Positions 36,101 to 46,494 of a stretch of DNA of 64,000 nt are shown piece by piece. Positions within the stretch are counted from its first letter, which is position 1, and the number at the start of each line of letters is the position of its first letter. The DNA comes from Glossina fuscipes (Eukaryota > Arthropoda > Insecta > Diptera > Glossinidae), in assembly GCF_014805625.2 (NCBI RefSeq), contig NW_023998423.1:3587722-3651721 (forward strand). The letters are read 5' to 3'. The notes beneath the pieces were generated by a model. It was given only the letters and a program-made list of their open reading frames with translations, was not told where the DNA came from and searched no databases. Position numbers and translations under genes: made by a program.

Positions 36101-37064
36101 CAGGCATTTGTTCCATACTACGTAACATATCGTAGTGTTGACGTTCACCTGAAGCCAAAGAACTGGGCGTTGAAGCCACAGCATATTGATCAAGAGCATC
36201 TAAACGTTTACGAGAATTTTTGGAACGATGCGACGAGCCATGACTGCGTTGAGAGGCTGCCGGTGAGTCGTGCAGAGAAAATTTTGGATTATTGTAGATT
36301 TCACTGCCAGTTTCAGCATAACCATATATATTTGCGGCTGCGGATAATGCCGAAAAAGTATCATATTTAGTAGGACTAATAGGAATCGTGATAGAATTCT
36401 TCATTAATTGAGGCGTGTGATAATGCTGGTATATGATCAAGTCATTGTCCTTAGGACAGTTCTTTGACTCTATCGGGTAATTGGATTTACCATGCTCCCA
36501 GGCTGAGGAAGAACGCGAGCTTAGCGCGGCGTTACTTTTGTTAATGGGGGGTGGTGGGGGTTTTTGTTTTGGCGGTGTAATATCTTTGCGTTGTGGACCA
36601 CGTCTTCCCAAAGAACCTTGACATGTTAGCGGTTGTCTAGAGATAACATTTGAGTTCACACTGTTCGCAACTTTGTCAGAACAGGAAGAAGAAGTTGATT
36701 TATCTTTTTCTATTTCAGACTCTGCTCTATTTGGCGGCGTATTTTCTCTGGATGAATTTGTAATGTGCTCATGACTTTGACTATTTTCACTGGAACTGAC
36801 TGTTTGTAACCATTTTTCAATGCTGTTGCGTTTTTCGCCACAATTTTTCACATGACCACTGCACCGGTTGTTAACACAACCTTGGCACTCCGATGTTGTC
36901 TGCATTTGCGAGCCGTACAAGGAAGGAGTACCAGATCGCACGGTGCCTTCTTCGGGTATAAGCGTTAGGGAAGGTTGATAACGTTTACTAGCCATTTTAT
37001 ATTTCGCAATAGATATAACTTCGCGAATTTTAGATAAAAACTCCAGAGCAGCCGGCGGCGGTTG
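33159..37064 (-). CDS. sha: sha exon 10: 1301-residue cytoplasmic tail
   Basis: One 3.9-kb exon encoding residues 628-1928. It opens QPPPAALEFLSKIREVISIA, in phase with KLYFNPAYFEPHLLA of the exon before it, so the ATG at 36995 is an internal Met. It contains a small Cys cluster (CQGCVNNRCSGHVKNC, about 683-698), polyproline runs (about 795 and further on), a glutamine run, Asn/Ser/Thr-rich stretches and an acidic C-terminus. No enzyme domain is visible; it looks like a disordered scaffold. Many short open frames on the plus strand opposite it are shadows. Confidence 0.85.
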   Translation of the reverse strand, partial: QPPPAALEFLSKIREVISIAKYKMASKRYQPSLTLIPEEGTVRSGTPSLYGSQMQTTSECQGCVNNRCSGHVKNCGEKRNSIEKWLQTVSSSENSQSHEHITNSSRENTPPNRAESEIEKDKSTSSSCSDKVANSVNSNVISRQPLTCQGSLGRRGPQRKDITPPKQKPPPPPINKSNAALSSRSSSAWEHGKSNYPIESKNCPKDNDLIIYQHYHTPQLMKNSITIPISPTKYDTFSALSAAANIYGYAETGSEIYNNPKFSLHDSPAASQRSHGSSHRSKNSRKRLDALDQYAVASTPSSLASGERQHYDMLRSMEQMPDHIDQNPPVRDFTATIGSNGSFHLDIPTPDYDSTMEKKIKDIYNNTQSSGPSVPTPDYSSLSRKSLKQYQPDSPIYRRKSPQYLIVDYETDSLERLENTKHKTTSQSSSSPSSDVSSQLSPSLSTALPLEEELEITHTMFGDRLLVSKPLTGIGKKLTTTNTNPSVSKKNVASRIKYDTPFRGSMTIEVEHEPPSDLERSTDSDQYEPDTLDRKPKKQSFCDVSAWSAGDLARSQLQQQQTMQNEPMLTESISLPNILAPPATGEEPQICKIQCHVVTERHNSQDSAYESQMELRRQFSAQMMRQTKVSANQSLLTRQSSDRSCRCGKLTNLPSTTPSVGSVNAEGRILTLEAKHSRRQRPSESGSTSPLIEISNETPNKTTIKISTPKANRILTRTNELESTAALIKPRLQDPIPHELDMQADRKVREPPNYERSASTTPTPSTKRKSSLSPLLPPPPPPTSATTTLNSKASRCSPQRNYMAYSATEDETLSNHSESTEITGISETMPNSEFSGTIGKFPKLVESENTIILDKCAVELEKVQLANKLKDEDYGAIFNTHINGLRTDYSLNKYKMNKRKLQDKEDDNDDDGSNNTTITDSQLEANNNLKNSLDTEVNKLDTVSLSSRSNRSSSRLSQRTKEMYRNAGVPVGIAYPQRSTANSSGNNSTTNNSNVNSNNAIASSTTSTTSTANVQSVYRCEIEPVQLTHGMQIAMGLKDRPKKAKDIKNAWRKFVSMAASKFSPTQSPAPPYEKKNSSSLIDVMERDEGISSTIDDHARMGTPKSSYSAPASQNYYEQRFGSRIQEMDSGYMSADSAEAHKRGYYDRYNFKMLSGRERIIRVETIEDQSDGENSLKESENNANITEISKVRNNLLDSNRYEDMKQSKRLEKEEGGEVEHKQIDSASDSDSDKTLIHSNGQRSAKQSSALYTSDEDEQPTTTSYGSSETDGEINPEDMWESGAESIETHSVLYKNIRKSVER

Positions 37065-40000
37065 CTAATTTTAAAACAGGAGATAGGAGTACAAAGGTAA
37101 GGGCGAAAAGTAATAATGTCTGCTTAAGTCTTCTTAAACACTTACTGCTAATAAATGCGGCTCAAAATAGGCCGGATTGAAGTACAATTTTTTGCGAACA
37201 TTACCATTAACCATAGCTCTTAAGTTCTCCAACTTCTCTTCGGTCATCATATCTTCAATAATGGCTACATTTTCTATAGGTAAACATTCGTTTTCCTGAG
37301 TCGATGAATTAGTTGTTTCTGGACAGTCTTCTTCTTTCATTATTTGATGTTGGCTGGCAGTGTTAACATATCCGCTCACTTTGGGCGGGCAATCAACCTT
37401 TGAGCACACCATTTGCGGATGAACTATAACATTAGTTTGCATCTAGAACGACGAAAATGCTTCAGATGGATGCTTGTTATATAACAGAGAAGTTGTAAAC
37501 CTGTTTAAATTTGTCATGATAACCACCGTCCATTTCGCATTCGGATGCCGAATTAGATATATCGCTGGCAAAGCCCGAGTGGTGATCGCTTAGTTGCGGA
37601 AAGTGTTGCAATAAAGGATTATTCTTCACGATACCCATTTCCTCTTTCAAACTGCTCAAGCTAGCCCTTGAACGTGGTTCGTTCGAGGTAGTCAAACTAC
37701 CACCCGAATATAAACTGCCGCTTCGAGCAAACGGCGCACCAAATGTCACCTGGTCGTTTTTCGGATAATTGATCTCGTTTGTAAGATCATCTAATGAATT
37801 CCGCATATGATGTTGATCGCGACTCTTACGTTTTTTCATATGTAAATATAAAAAAACCGATGATACATAAATGAGTCCTAAAAGCAAACTGCAAATGCCA
37901 ATGACTATATACTCTTTGGTGCTCATACCGTCCGAAGTGGATGCCAAAGTCGTGGTAGCTTCTGACTGGAATAATACTTCCGACACGTCTAACGAAATAA
38001 ATTAAATAACAATTTAGATAAATGCCATTAATTTGTTTGCCGCCATCATTGACCATTGATAACTAGTACTTACTGTTGGCATACTTAACGGGACTACCAT
38101 TAACACGGAATGCTACACATGGTGAGAAAACATTTTTTGGTGGCATAATATGATCCGAGCCTATGGTCATAAAAGCATTAATCAATTGTTCATATAATGG
38201 CTGATCGTGAGTAATGTCTTTTTTTTTTTTTTTCGTTTACTCTTTACTTACTAGAAAGGCCGATGTTAGTAGCGTTTAATGCCAACGACATATCACGACA
38301 TACTAAATGCACAACAATAAGACGACCTTGCATTTTATGACGTAGATCAGGTTCACCCAGCCACTGTAAGATGAAAATTAAAAGAACGGGAGATATTAAG
38401 CGATAGAATTATTAAAGCAGCGGTTAAGTGTTCATATAGCAAAACGAAAGATTTAAGTGACAAACTTGTTTTTGTTTAAATGCGGTAGAAAGCATTATGT
38501 ACATGAAAATATCTCGCACATTATGCTAAGAGATTAAATTTTTTTTTTCTTTTCTACGTTTTGTTTCAACTTGTCACGCTATTTAATAATTATGGTTGCA
38601 CTGCTTAATATTTTGTTTTGTTTGCTATTTAGTTTGATTAATAGAGTGTTAAGACTGTTTGGTTTAGAGACAAATAACCTACATAACTAAAGAAGCAAAT
38701 TAGTAGCAAACACTTTTTCTTCTTCTGTTGTTTTTTCTTTTTTTTTTATATGTGCCCGCAACCTTCGATGATGGTTATAATCCGGTAGTCGAAATGTTTG
38801 CAACGCTGAGAAAGCAGCGTCAGAGACCCTACAAAGTACATATATTCTTGAACAGCATCAGCAAATTCTGAATCGATTTAGGCATGTCCGTCTGTGCAAT
38901 GTCTGTTATATACGTTTTGAAAGCAGAAAAAACCGGCCGCACCCACCCAATATTACAGAGTTTCAGCAAGTGATGGGTACTTGTCTTTTTTTCTTTGTAA
39001 TTGCTAGTCGAACATGTACGCTACACATATATGACGTGAAATGAAATTTTTTCTCTCTCTATGTTTTTTTCTTTAGATTGTACCTGCAAAAATGTTCTGC
39101 CCTCGTCACGAAACATACGAAATGGATAGTCATTGTCAATGGGATTACGTAGATCCGACCAACCGTTTGTTGTTAAGTATTGAGCCCCAGTTACGGCACA
39201 CACAGGAGTGCGTATATCTGAAACAGATGATTTTATGAAATTGCAAATGAAACACAATTTGAACTTGAGCTGCGATTTGACGTTTACCTGGAAAATTTAT
39301 CTCTCGACTGGGATAAATGATTTGACCTCGTAATGGCAAGAAAACAAAAGGTATTTTTTCTTTTGAAGAACCACTAACAAAAGGTGATAAAGTACACTCT
39401 GAAAAAAAAAAGAAACCAGAAAACAAGAAAATTAAGTAAATAAAAATCTAATAATAATCTCTTTGCTCCATATATGACTGATTACACGGGTATATTATTT
39501 AATTGAAATAATAAATTTTTCAAGTTTTTTTTTTCATTTTTTTTTTTTTTTTTTTTTATTCAATTATTTAAAAATCACAACACTTTCACTTCCATGTTTG
39601 ACTCCCTACATCGTTATCTTCACGTATGACGGTGCTAATCTTATATCTATCTTTTCCATCCAAAAGAAACACAACTTTTCTAACTCCAAGCTAAACCATT
39701 AGGAAAAAAAAAAAAAAAAAAAAGAAAAAAATTAATTATAATCATAACAACAACAGAAGAAAAAGACATGTAAACAACATTTCTTGTTTTCTTGGTTTTA
39801 TACACATTTCTTTATGCTTTCGCTCTCATTTTGTCTCGCTTCCTCTCCGGAATTCATCAAAAAAAAAGAAAAGACAAATCTCCAGAGACTTACAGTAATT
39901 ACTAGTTCAGTTTCGTTGACGCTAACGCCGATGTTGATATGGCTTCTGTGTGTGCCTGTAGTAGCGTCATAGCGAAGATTAAACTTATGCCATCGAGCAT

Positions 40001-43000
40001 GCCACACAAACACATATAGGTGCAGTTGATGCAACAATGTTAATTCTTTGTTATGATGCCTAAGCGTCAGCGGTGGCAACTAGTTGGTTAGTTTTCGTTC
40101 GTGGTATTCAAAGAGAATCAAGTATATGTAGACAGAAGAAACAGCACAGCTGGTATCATTAAAGCTACTAATAATAATAATAGGATTGCATGGGATGCCT
40201 TGTAATAAATAAAAGAAAATGAATGAAAATGAAACTGCATATGCGAGGAAAATAAGAGTCGCGTTGTGATTGAAGATGAGAAATTCAAATTTAATAACAA
40301 AGCCGCTCCAATAATATGTAATACATGGAATCAAATGATGCCGGACAAACGATTAAATCTGGACGCTTGCTGTCACGTGCAAGGAAAAATTATACATAAA
40401 TTATTTAAGAGGTTTGTGTTTCACCTAAGAATTTTTTGGAAAATACTGAAAATATTATTTAATTTTTCCAATTACTTTCCATAATACTTTTCACTACCCA
40501 TCAAAGAGGAATCACAATCTATTAAGTTTGCCTATCTTCCCGTTGAAATGCGCTTTAAATAGACCCATAATATATAGATATCTTTCGTTCAGTTGTCGCA
40601 TAGCCGAGTACATAATACTCGCGAGTATCTGCTCGGTTTTCGAGTTCGGTTCATATCTCGGTGCGCGTAGTTATCGGTAAAACCATCACACTTATCGACT
40701 GACTGCGCATCTACTACCTAATTTTCTGTCTAATTTTTAATCACGCATAGAGGACATTCCCTCAAAAAAAAAAAAATAATGAAATTGTTTGCTAGTTATT
40801 TAGCGGTTCATCCACCGATCTGCTTTTGTTGTTTCAAAGTAGAAAAACTTGGACATAAAAACTTAAACTTCGCTTTTAATTAATGTACATAGACCTAGTT
40901 TGAAAGTAAAGTCATCCGCCCAATACCCACAACCTAGATAAACTTAAAAGAAGGGTGGAGAAGAATAAAGCACCCTTGGAGACTCTCAGTTCCCAATTAT
41001 TCACGTTAGTCGCCACAAGTCCAAATGTGTGAGAGTCTGAAGATCAAAGAACGAATTTCTTTTATTAGCAATTGAAGATTTGTCTTGACCGGCTTCGTGA
41101 GACTTTATTCACTTGTAGGAATAAATCGCTTTGCATTTTAAGCTTCTTACTCGATTTGTGACCAATACCGCTGACAACGTTTGTCATTGTTTGCTGGAAT
41201 AGTTTGCAAAAGCTTGTATTGCACTAAAGATTGAATTAAAATTTTTTAGCTTACGTTTCTTGAAACATCTCCAATTGTCATCAGTCACAACATGACGTGA
41301 AAAAGTCTGATGTGAAAGTTTTTGAAACAACGTTAGAAATAGAAGTGCGACTTTCCATATATCCCGACTTCCAAATGCAAGACCATCTGAATTGTTTAAT
41401 ATCAACGGTTACTCAGCGATGTTACCTATATGTACAATACTCTGGCGATCAGAAAAAATAGAGAAAGCGAAAGAAATACGCAGTGGTCGCAGTATAGAGG
41501 ATGTGCGCTCAGTCGATAAGTATTTTGAGAGATGATTCACTATAGCTACAGCCGTCAAACGCACTCAAACCGCATAGAGATTTGAACCCGTCAACACCAA
41601 TTTACAAGTCGCGGCTAGCTCGGCTATGCAGTAGCTGACTATTAACAAAGTTGAGAGGGCAAACGTCTTTTAGCCAATATTTCTTCAAATTCTTTATTTC
41701 CAAGGCCTTTCGGATATCTCGGGCATTGTTCGTCTTAAGCTCAAACTACACTACATTTAACCCAAATTAATGATTAATTAAATTTGAAGTAAGACGGCGC
41801 GTCTCAAACAGATGCGAACCCTAAGAAATCTGTGCAAACAGTTAATAAATTCTATAAAATTACCTTTCCAAACCTTTCGTCAACATTTATGTCAGTATAG
41901 TCTACGAGATTGCTATCCGTACCATTCCGTCCGTTCTTGCAACGATTGCAAAAATTGTAGGAGAAGGCTTCTTATAGTTTAGGTTTCTGTGTAATAAATA
42001 TTTATTGATTGATTTCAAAATTGGGAATGACGTCTGCAAAATAGGCAAGAACCTACTAACAGATGTAGAAGAATTCTTCTAAAGTTCAGCGTAAACGGCA
42101 AGAACTTGGCCACGATTTGCATGGAATTATTGCATATAACGCAATTAGTGCAAACATAGATTTAAAGCTAGGTAGGAGGGTTTAAGGAAGCCATTTAAAA
42201 CGAAAATTCTTCGTTCGAAAATTTTTTTTGCATGTCTCAAGTCTTTAAGGAAGCATTTCCTAAATTCCAAAAGATCGAAAGCTTTCGGACATCGCTTAGC
42301 GGCTGTTTCCTGTATTTCTATACAAGCTATCCCTAAAAGTCTACAAATAACGTAAAGTAATTTTATTTTCTGAGGCGATTTCTTTAAATACGCTTTTATG
42401 TGTTACCCAGGATTACAAACTACCTAAAATTAAGTTTAAGATTACGGTTTTTGCGGGCAAGAGCCCTGCCAGATGTCAAACGATTTTGCTTGAACACATG
42501 AAAAGCACCTCCTTGCTCTTGCGTTGCTATTAGGGCAGGTAATATTTCATCTTGTCAGATATCGTTGGATACACGATATCGATCGTGCAACCTATTGCGA
42601 TGATGTGCGCTACTTAAATTTGTGAACACCGAAAGTATCGCAAACAAACTATTTGTTGAAGCCTGATATTAAACTACTTCAAGGGATATATCTCATCATT
42701 GTTGAATTAACAAATTTTACTTCATAACGTCAGAGCTCTCGAATGACGTCTTCTGGGAATAACTCTACCTACCTCTACGTCAAACTATAAGGCGAAAGAG
42801 ATTGCAAGAGACACTAAGCCATAATTGTAATAATTCATCTCAATTGCAGAAGACACTCAGAGCACACACATACTTTGTACATGTGTAGAAATTTAAATGT
42901 AAGAAAAAGAGGCCCTGGCACATTCCAAGCAAGATTTCATCTGCTTCTGTATTTGATAAGGCAATGTAGAGTTTACATTATTACATTTTCCTTTATATAA

Positions 43001-45437
43001 CAAACATGTCATAACTTATACAAAACAAGTTAATGGGTTTAGTTTTCTTATTTTTTCTGCTTTGCTGCAAAGAACGGAAAACAATAGAAAATATCTTATG
43101 ACGCTAGCCATAATGAAAACAATTGAAAAATGGGAAAAATCTGAAACAGAAATAACTTAAAAAGAAAAAACAATGACCTAAAGTTAGCTCTGCTGAACCA
43201 GCAAAGAATTTGGGGCATTCTTCAGGCACATTGAGCAAATTTTTGGTGAAGTTTTCATGAAGCTATTATATATGAATACATTTTAAGGCCGGGAGGGATA
43301 ATGATAAGAAGAGGGGCCAGCAGAACATATCTCAGAATTTCTTCGAGATTCTAAGCATTAGGAAAGGTCATCCGTAACTTATAGCATAGAACGAAAGGGA
43401 AGCATCTTCAGGCTATAATATAGTAATTAAAAAAAATATATATATATTTCTATGTAATAACGGAATAAATTATTAATGGAAAGAGCAGAGACATAAACAT
43501 TTTATTGCATAAATGTTTTAATTTCACACAAACGCTCTCGACTAATAATAATGAAGTTGTCAACGAGGCAAACAAGTTATGACGAACTATGTTTGCTGTC
43601 GCTGCTGGCGCATTACACGTTGTTGGGGTTTTTTCATACCTCAATGCTTTTTCCAATTACGGTATTTAAGTCTTCATACTAAGATATAGAGCGCGGAATT
43701 TGTTAGCGTTAACTTAAAGAAAGTCGTTATTTGTCAACGCTTTTCTTTTTTTTTTTTATGTTTTGTTTAAGGAAAATGTGTGGTCGCACACAGGGAAGCG
43801 TGTCCACGGCATTATATTTAAGGATGATTGAACAAACTAAACTTGTTTGTATTTTAATCGATATTTATTAATTCCTACGTACATATACATTCATGTATGC
43901 ATGCGTGCTTAAGCATCCGTAAATAGCTTCGTTTTTCTGCCTCTCTTAGTTGTCTATGTACACAGCATCACCAAAGTAGGGGACAGAGTAAAATTTCTGT
44001 AAGTTTATTATCAATCTTGCATGGCAAAGACACCTGCATCTATATTTTTGGCTGAAATAAGATGTTGACTCTGTTTGTGCACCAATTTGTCCGTCGGACG
44101 GGCTCTTTGCTCATCCGTTCATGTAATCATTTCTTCGTTCGTTTATAGTTGTTGTTTTCATATAATTTTTTTCTCAATCCGTCCGGCCGTCCATTGTTCA
44201 ATTCGTCTAATCTTTTCTTGGCACATCCACCTGCTTACTTATTTTTACAATCCCAAAGAAATTTACATGAAAAAAAAGAGGTTTAGCTTGCGCTTCCTGC
44301 ATTGTTTCGGCATTTTGGATAATGAACTATTTTTGCTTGAACTAGTGAAAAAAATCTTGGAAAAGAACTGAAAAATAACACAATAATTTTTTCGGGATTT
44401 ACAAAGCCATTGACAAACCCAGACTAATAATAGTAATAATAATAATAATAATAATTGTAATAATAATATAAAAAAGTGAAAAACATATTCCATACGTTGA
44501 GTAACCAAAGTTCGCAGTAGGATGATCAACTTTTTCTTGCTTGCTTATTAATAATTTCTTTTGTGGATTTTTCTTTTCATTACGTTGAACTTTACTCACC
44601 ATGTATATCGTCTACACAGATGCCCAAATCTTCACGGTAGGTATTTAAATATGGTAAACAACGGCACTGACAACTTTCCCCATTTATTAATGATGTTTGT
44701 ACTGAGGCAGATGATAGCGACGATGTTGACGATGATGATGACGATAATAATGATGATGATGCTGATGTCGTTGGTGCTAACAATGAAGTTTTCACAATAA
44801 CTGGTTGCCTTCGCGGTGTTAACAAAACATCACTAGTCAGTGAACCCAAAAACATAGAACGCAGCAAAGGATCTGCTTGTAATACAATAAAAAAATCCAT
44901 GTTTCGTATGCATGCCCATGCATTTGTACTATGATAATATAAATATCTTACCATTTTTGTCCACACCCAGAGATAACCAAGAAGCTGTACCGCTTGATAA
45001 GCCCACGCAAGTATCCATATTGCATGTAGTTAGACCTAAGGCGAAAAAAAATAAATAAATAAATAAATAAATTCGAAAAATGTTAATTAAATAAGATTTT
45101 GTAGAAAATTCTTTTCTAATTTTTTCTTCTTTTTTTCTTTCTTACCATTTGCCCAGAAGATATCGCCATCGTGTTGCCGCGTCAAATTCACCAATGGTCC
45201 AGTGGTGGCGGTTGTTAATAATGCAGTATGACCGAGAAGATTTGTTAAACTGACCTCTGCTTGATTTACACCACGTGCTTCGTTAGCTACAACATCGTCT
45301 GGTAATTGAGTTGAGACATTATCTTCTGTTGGCCCCGGAACGGGCACCAACGAAGCATTGATTTGATGCACTACAAGCATGCTTAGTATACATGCATAAA
45401 ACATGTTGCCAGCAACATTGCGTATCCAAAAAGGCAT
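33159..45437 (-). CDS. sha: Shavenoid-like single-pass membrane protein (10 exons, 1928 aa)
   Basis: Minus-strand coding exons: 45146-45437, 44952-45035, 44600-44875, 39288-39398, 39084-39217, 38252-38363, 38074-38160, 37501-37988, 37146-37442 and 33159-37064. All joins are GT-AG and phases agree throughout. Seen: signal peptide (hydrophobic core about residues 12-24, probable cut after INA-28); an ectodomain with CQCRCLPYL near 194-202 and CVDDIHEC near 212-219; one membrane helix near 393-414, followed by the basic stop-transfer MKKRKSR; then a 1.5-thousand-residue cytoplasmic tail with acidic, Ser-rich, polyproline and Asn/Ser-rich tracts. The DDIHEC...SGS-IPFVFLPLRGQIIYPSREI block and the KLYFNPAYFEPHLLA block match what I recall of arthropod shavenoid (kojak) proteins. 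In Drosophila this gene is needed for actin-based wing hairs and larval denticles. The structure is well supported; the name rests on recalled similarity. Confidence 0.8.
37501..37988 (-). CDS. sha: sha exon 8: membrane helix and juxtamembrane tail
   Basis: Encodes residues 366-528: the end of the ectodomain, the membrane helix IVIGICSLLLGLIYVSSVFL (about 393-412), the stop-transfer HMKKRKSRDQ, and a Ser/Gly-rich proximal tail with NPLLQHFPQLSDHHSGFASD, a motif that looks conserved. The exon starts in phase 1, so the apparent GTG start at 37986 is internal. Confidence 0.82.
38755..38980 (+). mobile_element. DINE-1-like element inside sha intron 5
   Basis: TTATAATCCGGTAGTCGAAA, TGTTTGCAACGCTGAGAAAG, CAGAGACCCTACAAAGTACA, ATATATTCTTGAACAGCATC, TGAATCGATTTAGGCATGTC, then CGTCTGTGCAATGTCTG: the block order recalled for fly DINE-1/INE-1 left halves. 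It accounts for most of the 720-bp intron 38364-39083 being longer than its 58-110-bp neighbours. It is antisense to the host gene. Confidence 0.65.
40585..40720 (+). repeat. tRNA-derived SINE candidate (plus copy)
   Basis: Contains GTCGCATAGCCGAGTA (A-box-like, about 40595-40610), GAGTTCGGTTCATATCTCGG (B-box-like, about 40642-40661) and downstream ACTTATCGACTGACTGCGCA (about 40690-40709). The same three blocks in the same order are found inverted at 41490-41645. Confidence 0.5.
41490..41645 (-). repeat. tRNA-derived SINE candidate (minus copy)
   Basis: On the minus strand: CTGCATAGCCGAGCTAGCC (A-box-like; 11 of 12 consensus bases), about 38 bases later GGGTTCAAATCTC (B-box-like), then ACTTATCGACTGAGCGCAC. 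Order and spacing fit a tRNA-type RNA polymerase III promoter. It pairs with the plus copy about 0.8 kb away. Confidence 0.5.
44600..44875 (-). CDS. sha: sha exon 3: Ser/Thr-rich linker and cysteine motif
   Basis: Encodes residues 126-217: ADPLLRSMFLG, a long Ser/Thr run (about 160-187) likely to be glycosylated in the ectodomain, then GESCQCRCLPYL and REDLGICVDDIH. Its acceptor is a tandem NAG-NAG (AAGCAG), so an A-D-P or D-P start may be chosen. The next exon (39288-39398) completes DDIHEC. Confidence 0.8.
45146..45437 (-). CDS. sha: sha exon 1: start codon and signal peptide
   Basis: ATG at 45437 opens MPFWIRNVAGNMFYACILSM; the hydrophobic stretch fits a cleaved signal sequence. The exon ends GCAAATG before GTAAGA (phase 1). 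The region encodes Asn-linked glycosylation candidates (NVS, NLT). An upstream 5' UTR exon is possible but not identified. Confidence 0.8.
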
Positions 45438-46015
45438 TGAGTGGGTGTGTTTACGTGTGCAAACAAGAAAATAATACTAAATAACGATGATTTCTAAATG
45501 GTTGTTGGATTTGAGGGTTTGTTGTAAGAGCTTTCAAGACGTTTTTTATGCTTAAAAACATGATCATTTAACGGTAGCTACGACGAGACGATTTTTAACT
45601 GTAGACGTTCAGTTGTTCTCTGAAAAAGGGAAAACTGAAAATGTTAAAAAATATAAGCATACACATATATATACATATATAACTCAAATTCATATTTCGA
45701 ATAAATAACACTCTCCCCTAAAAGAGTAGCACTCTACTTACATTATGGAAGCTTTTAAGATTTTTACCATCTGACTGGTATTTAATAAAAATGTTTTGTG
45801 AAATTCCAGTCATCACAAAATAATTTGATGGTTATGCTTTCATTACTTTTGCTTTTCAAATTTTACTTTGTTCCAATAGTTTGCCATGTAGGCAACAAGA
45901 AACAATCTTCTTTGTAATGTGAGTCCTCGGCAATCAGAGGATATCCATTTTCGGGCTTGATTCGTGGTTGACATGCACTAGAATCTTATGTGTTCCGCGC
46001 ATAACATAAATCTAT
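45438..46015. other. 5' flank of the shavenoid-like gene
   Basis: Probably includes its 5' UTR or promoter. I cannot support a specific core element. No coding sequence was seen. Confidence 0.4.
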
Positions 46016-46019
46016 ACCA

Positions 46020-46490
46020 AGTATTGCCAACTGGTAGAGGCAAACGCATAGATAAATGAAAAAGCGAATGAAAAGACAGCCAGATAGTTGTGTAATCCAC
46101 GGATAGACAAACGGTCAAATGTAATCACAAACGTATGGAAATACGGCTGATGATATGTAAACGAACGAATGGACAGAAGGCGAAATACTTAGACAGGTAA
46201 ACAGACAAGTTGACAAGCAGGCTGGCGACTAGACAGATATGCGTATAAGAATACAGATGAATATACAAACGCACTGATGGTTACAAATGGACAGATAATC
46301 GAGCGCGAACATAGGCGCGCGACCTGACGAAAAGGCAGGCGAAAGGACAGACCAGCGGATAGAAAGGTGGACCTTTGGGCGGATAAAAGAACTGATGGAC
46401 GGGCAGGCGTACTATATGGGTACGCGAACTGATCAATAGAGAGATAAGTACAGGCAGACAGGCAAACAACTCATGCACAGATACAAATCT
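46020..46490 (+). repeat. GACA/GATA-rich degenerate tract
   Basis: GACAGCCAGATAG, GGATAGACAAACGG, GGACAGAAGG, AGACAGGTAAACAGACAAG, GGACAGACCAGCGGATAG and AGGCAGACAGGCAAAC recur on the plus strand over about 470 bp. The minus-strand frame 46281-46478 is a translation of this repeat. Confidence 0.6.
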
Positions 46491-46494
46491 ATTG

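Larger units (their letters stand above)
39399..44599 (-). other. sha intron 3 (5.2 kb), repeat-bearing
   Basis: Runs from GTGAGT (44599) to TTTTCAG (39399). It holds two tRNA-like SINE candidates in opposite orientation (40585-40720 and 41490-41645), an AAT microsatellite (about 44424-44454), T-rich runs and a possible but weak transposase-like frame on the minus strand (41184-41405). No host exon was recognised in it. Confidence 0.65.

Noticed and set aside
33159..36995. Start of the large protein at the ATG at 36995
   Set aside because: The frame stays open upstream to the acceptor at 37065-37066 and joins in phase to nine upstream exons that include a signal peptide and membrane helix.
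41184..41405. Possible third mariner relic on the minus strand (HVVTDDNW then KKRK)
   Set aside because: It faintly resembles a TGDEKW region, but neighbouring landmarks are absent, so similarity is too weak to list.
44561..44800. Met-rich plus-strand frame opposite sha exon 3
   Set aside because: It is antisense to the Ser-coding run of that exon.
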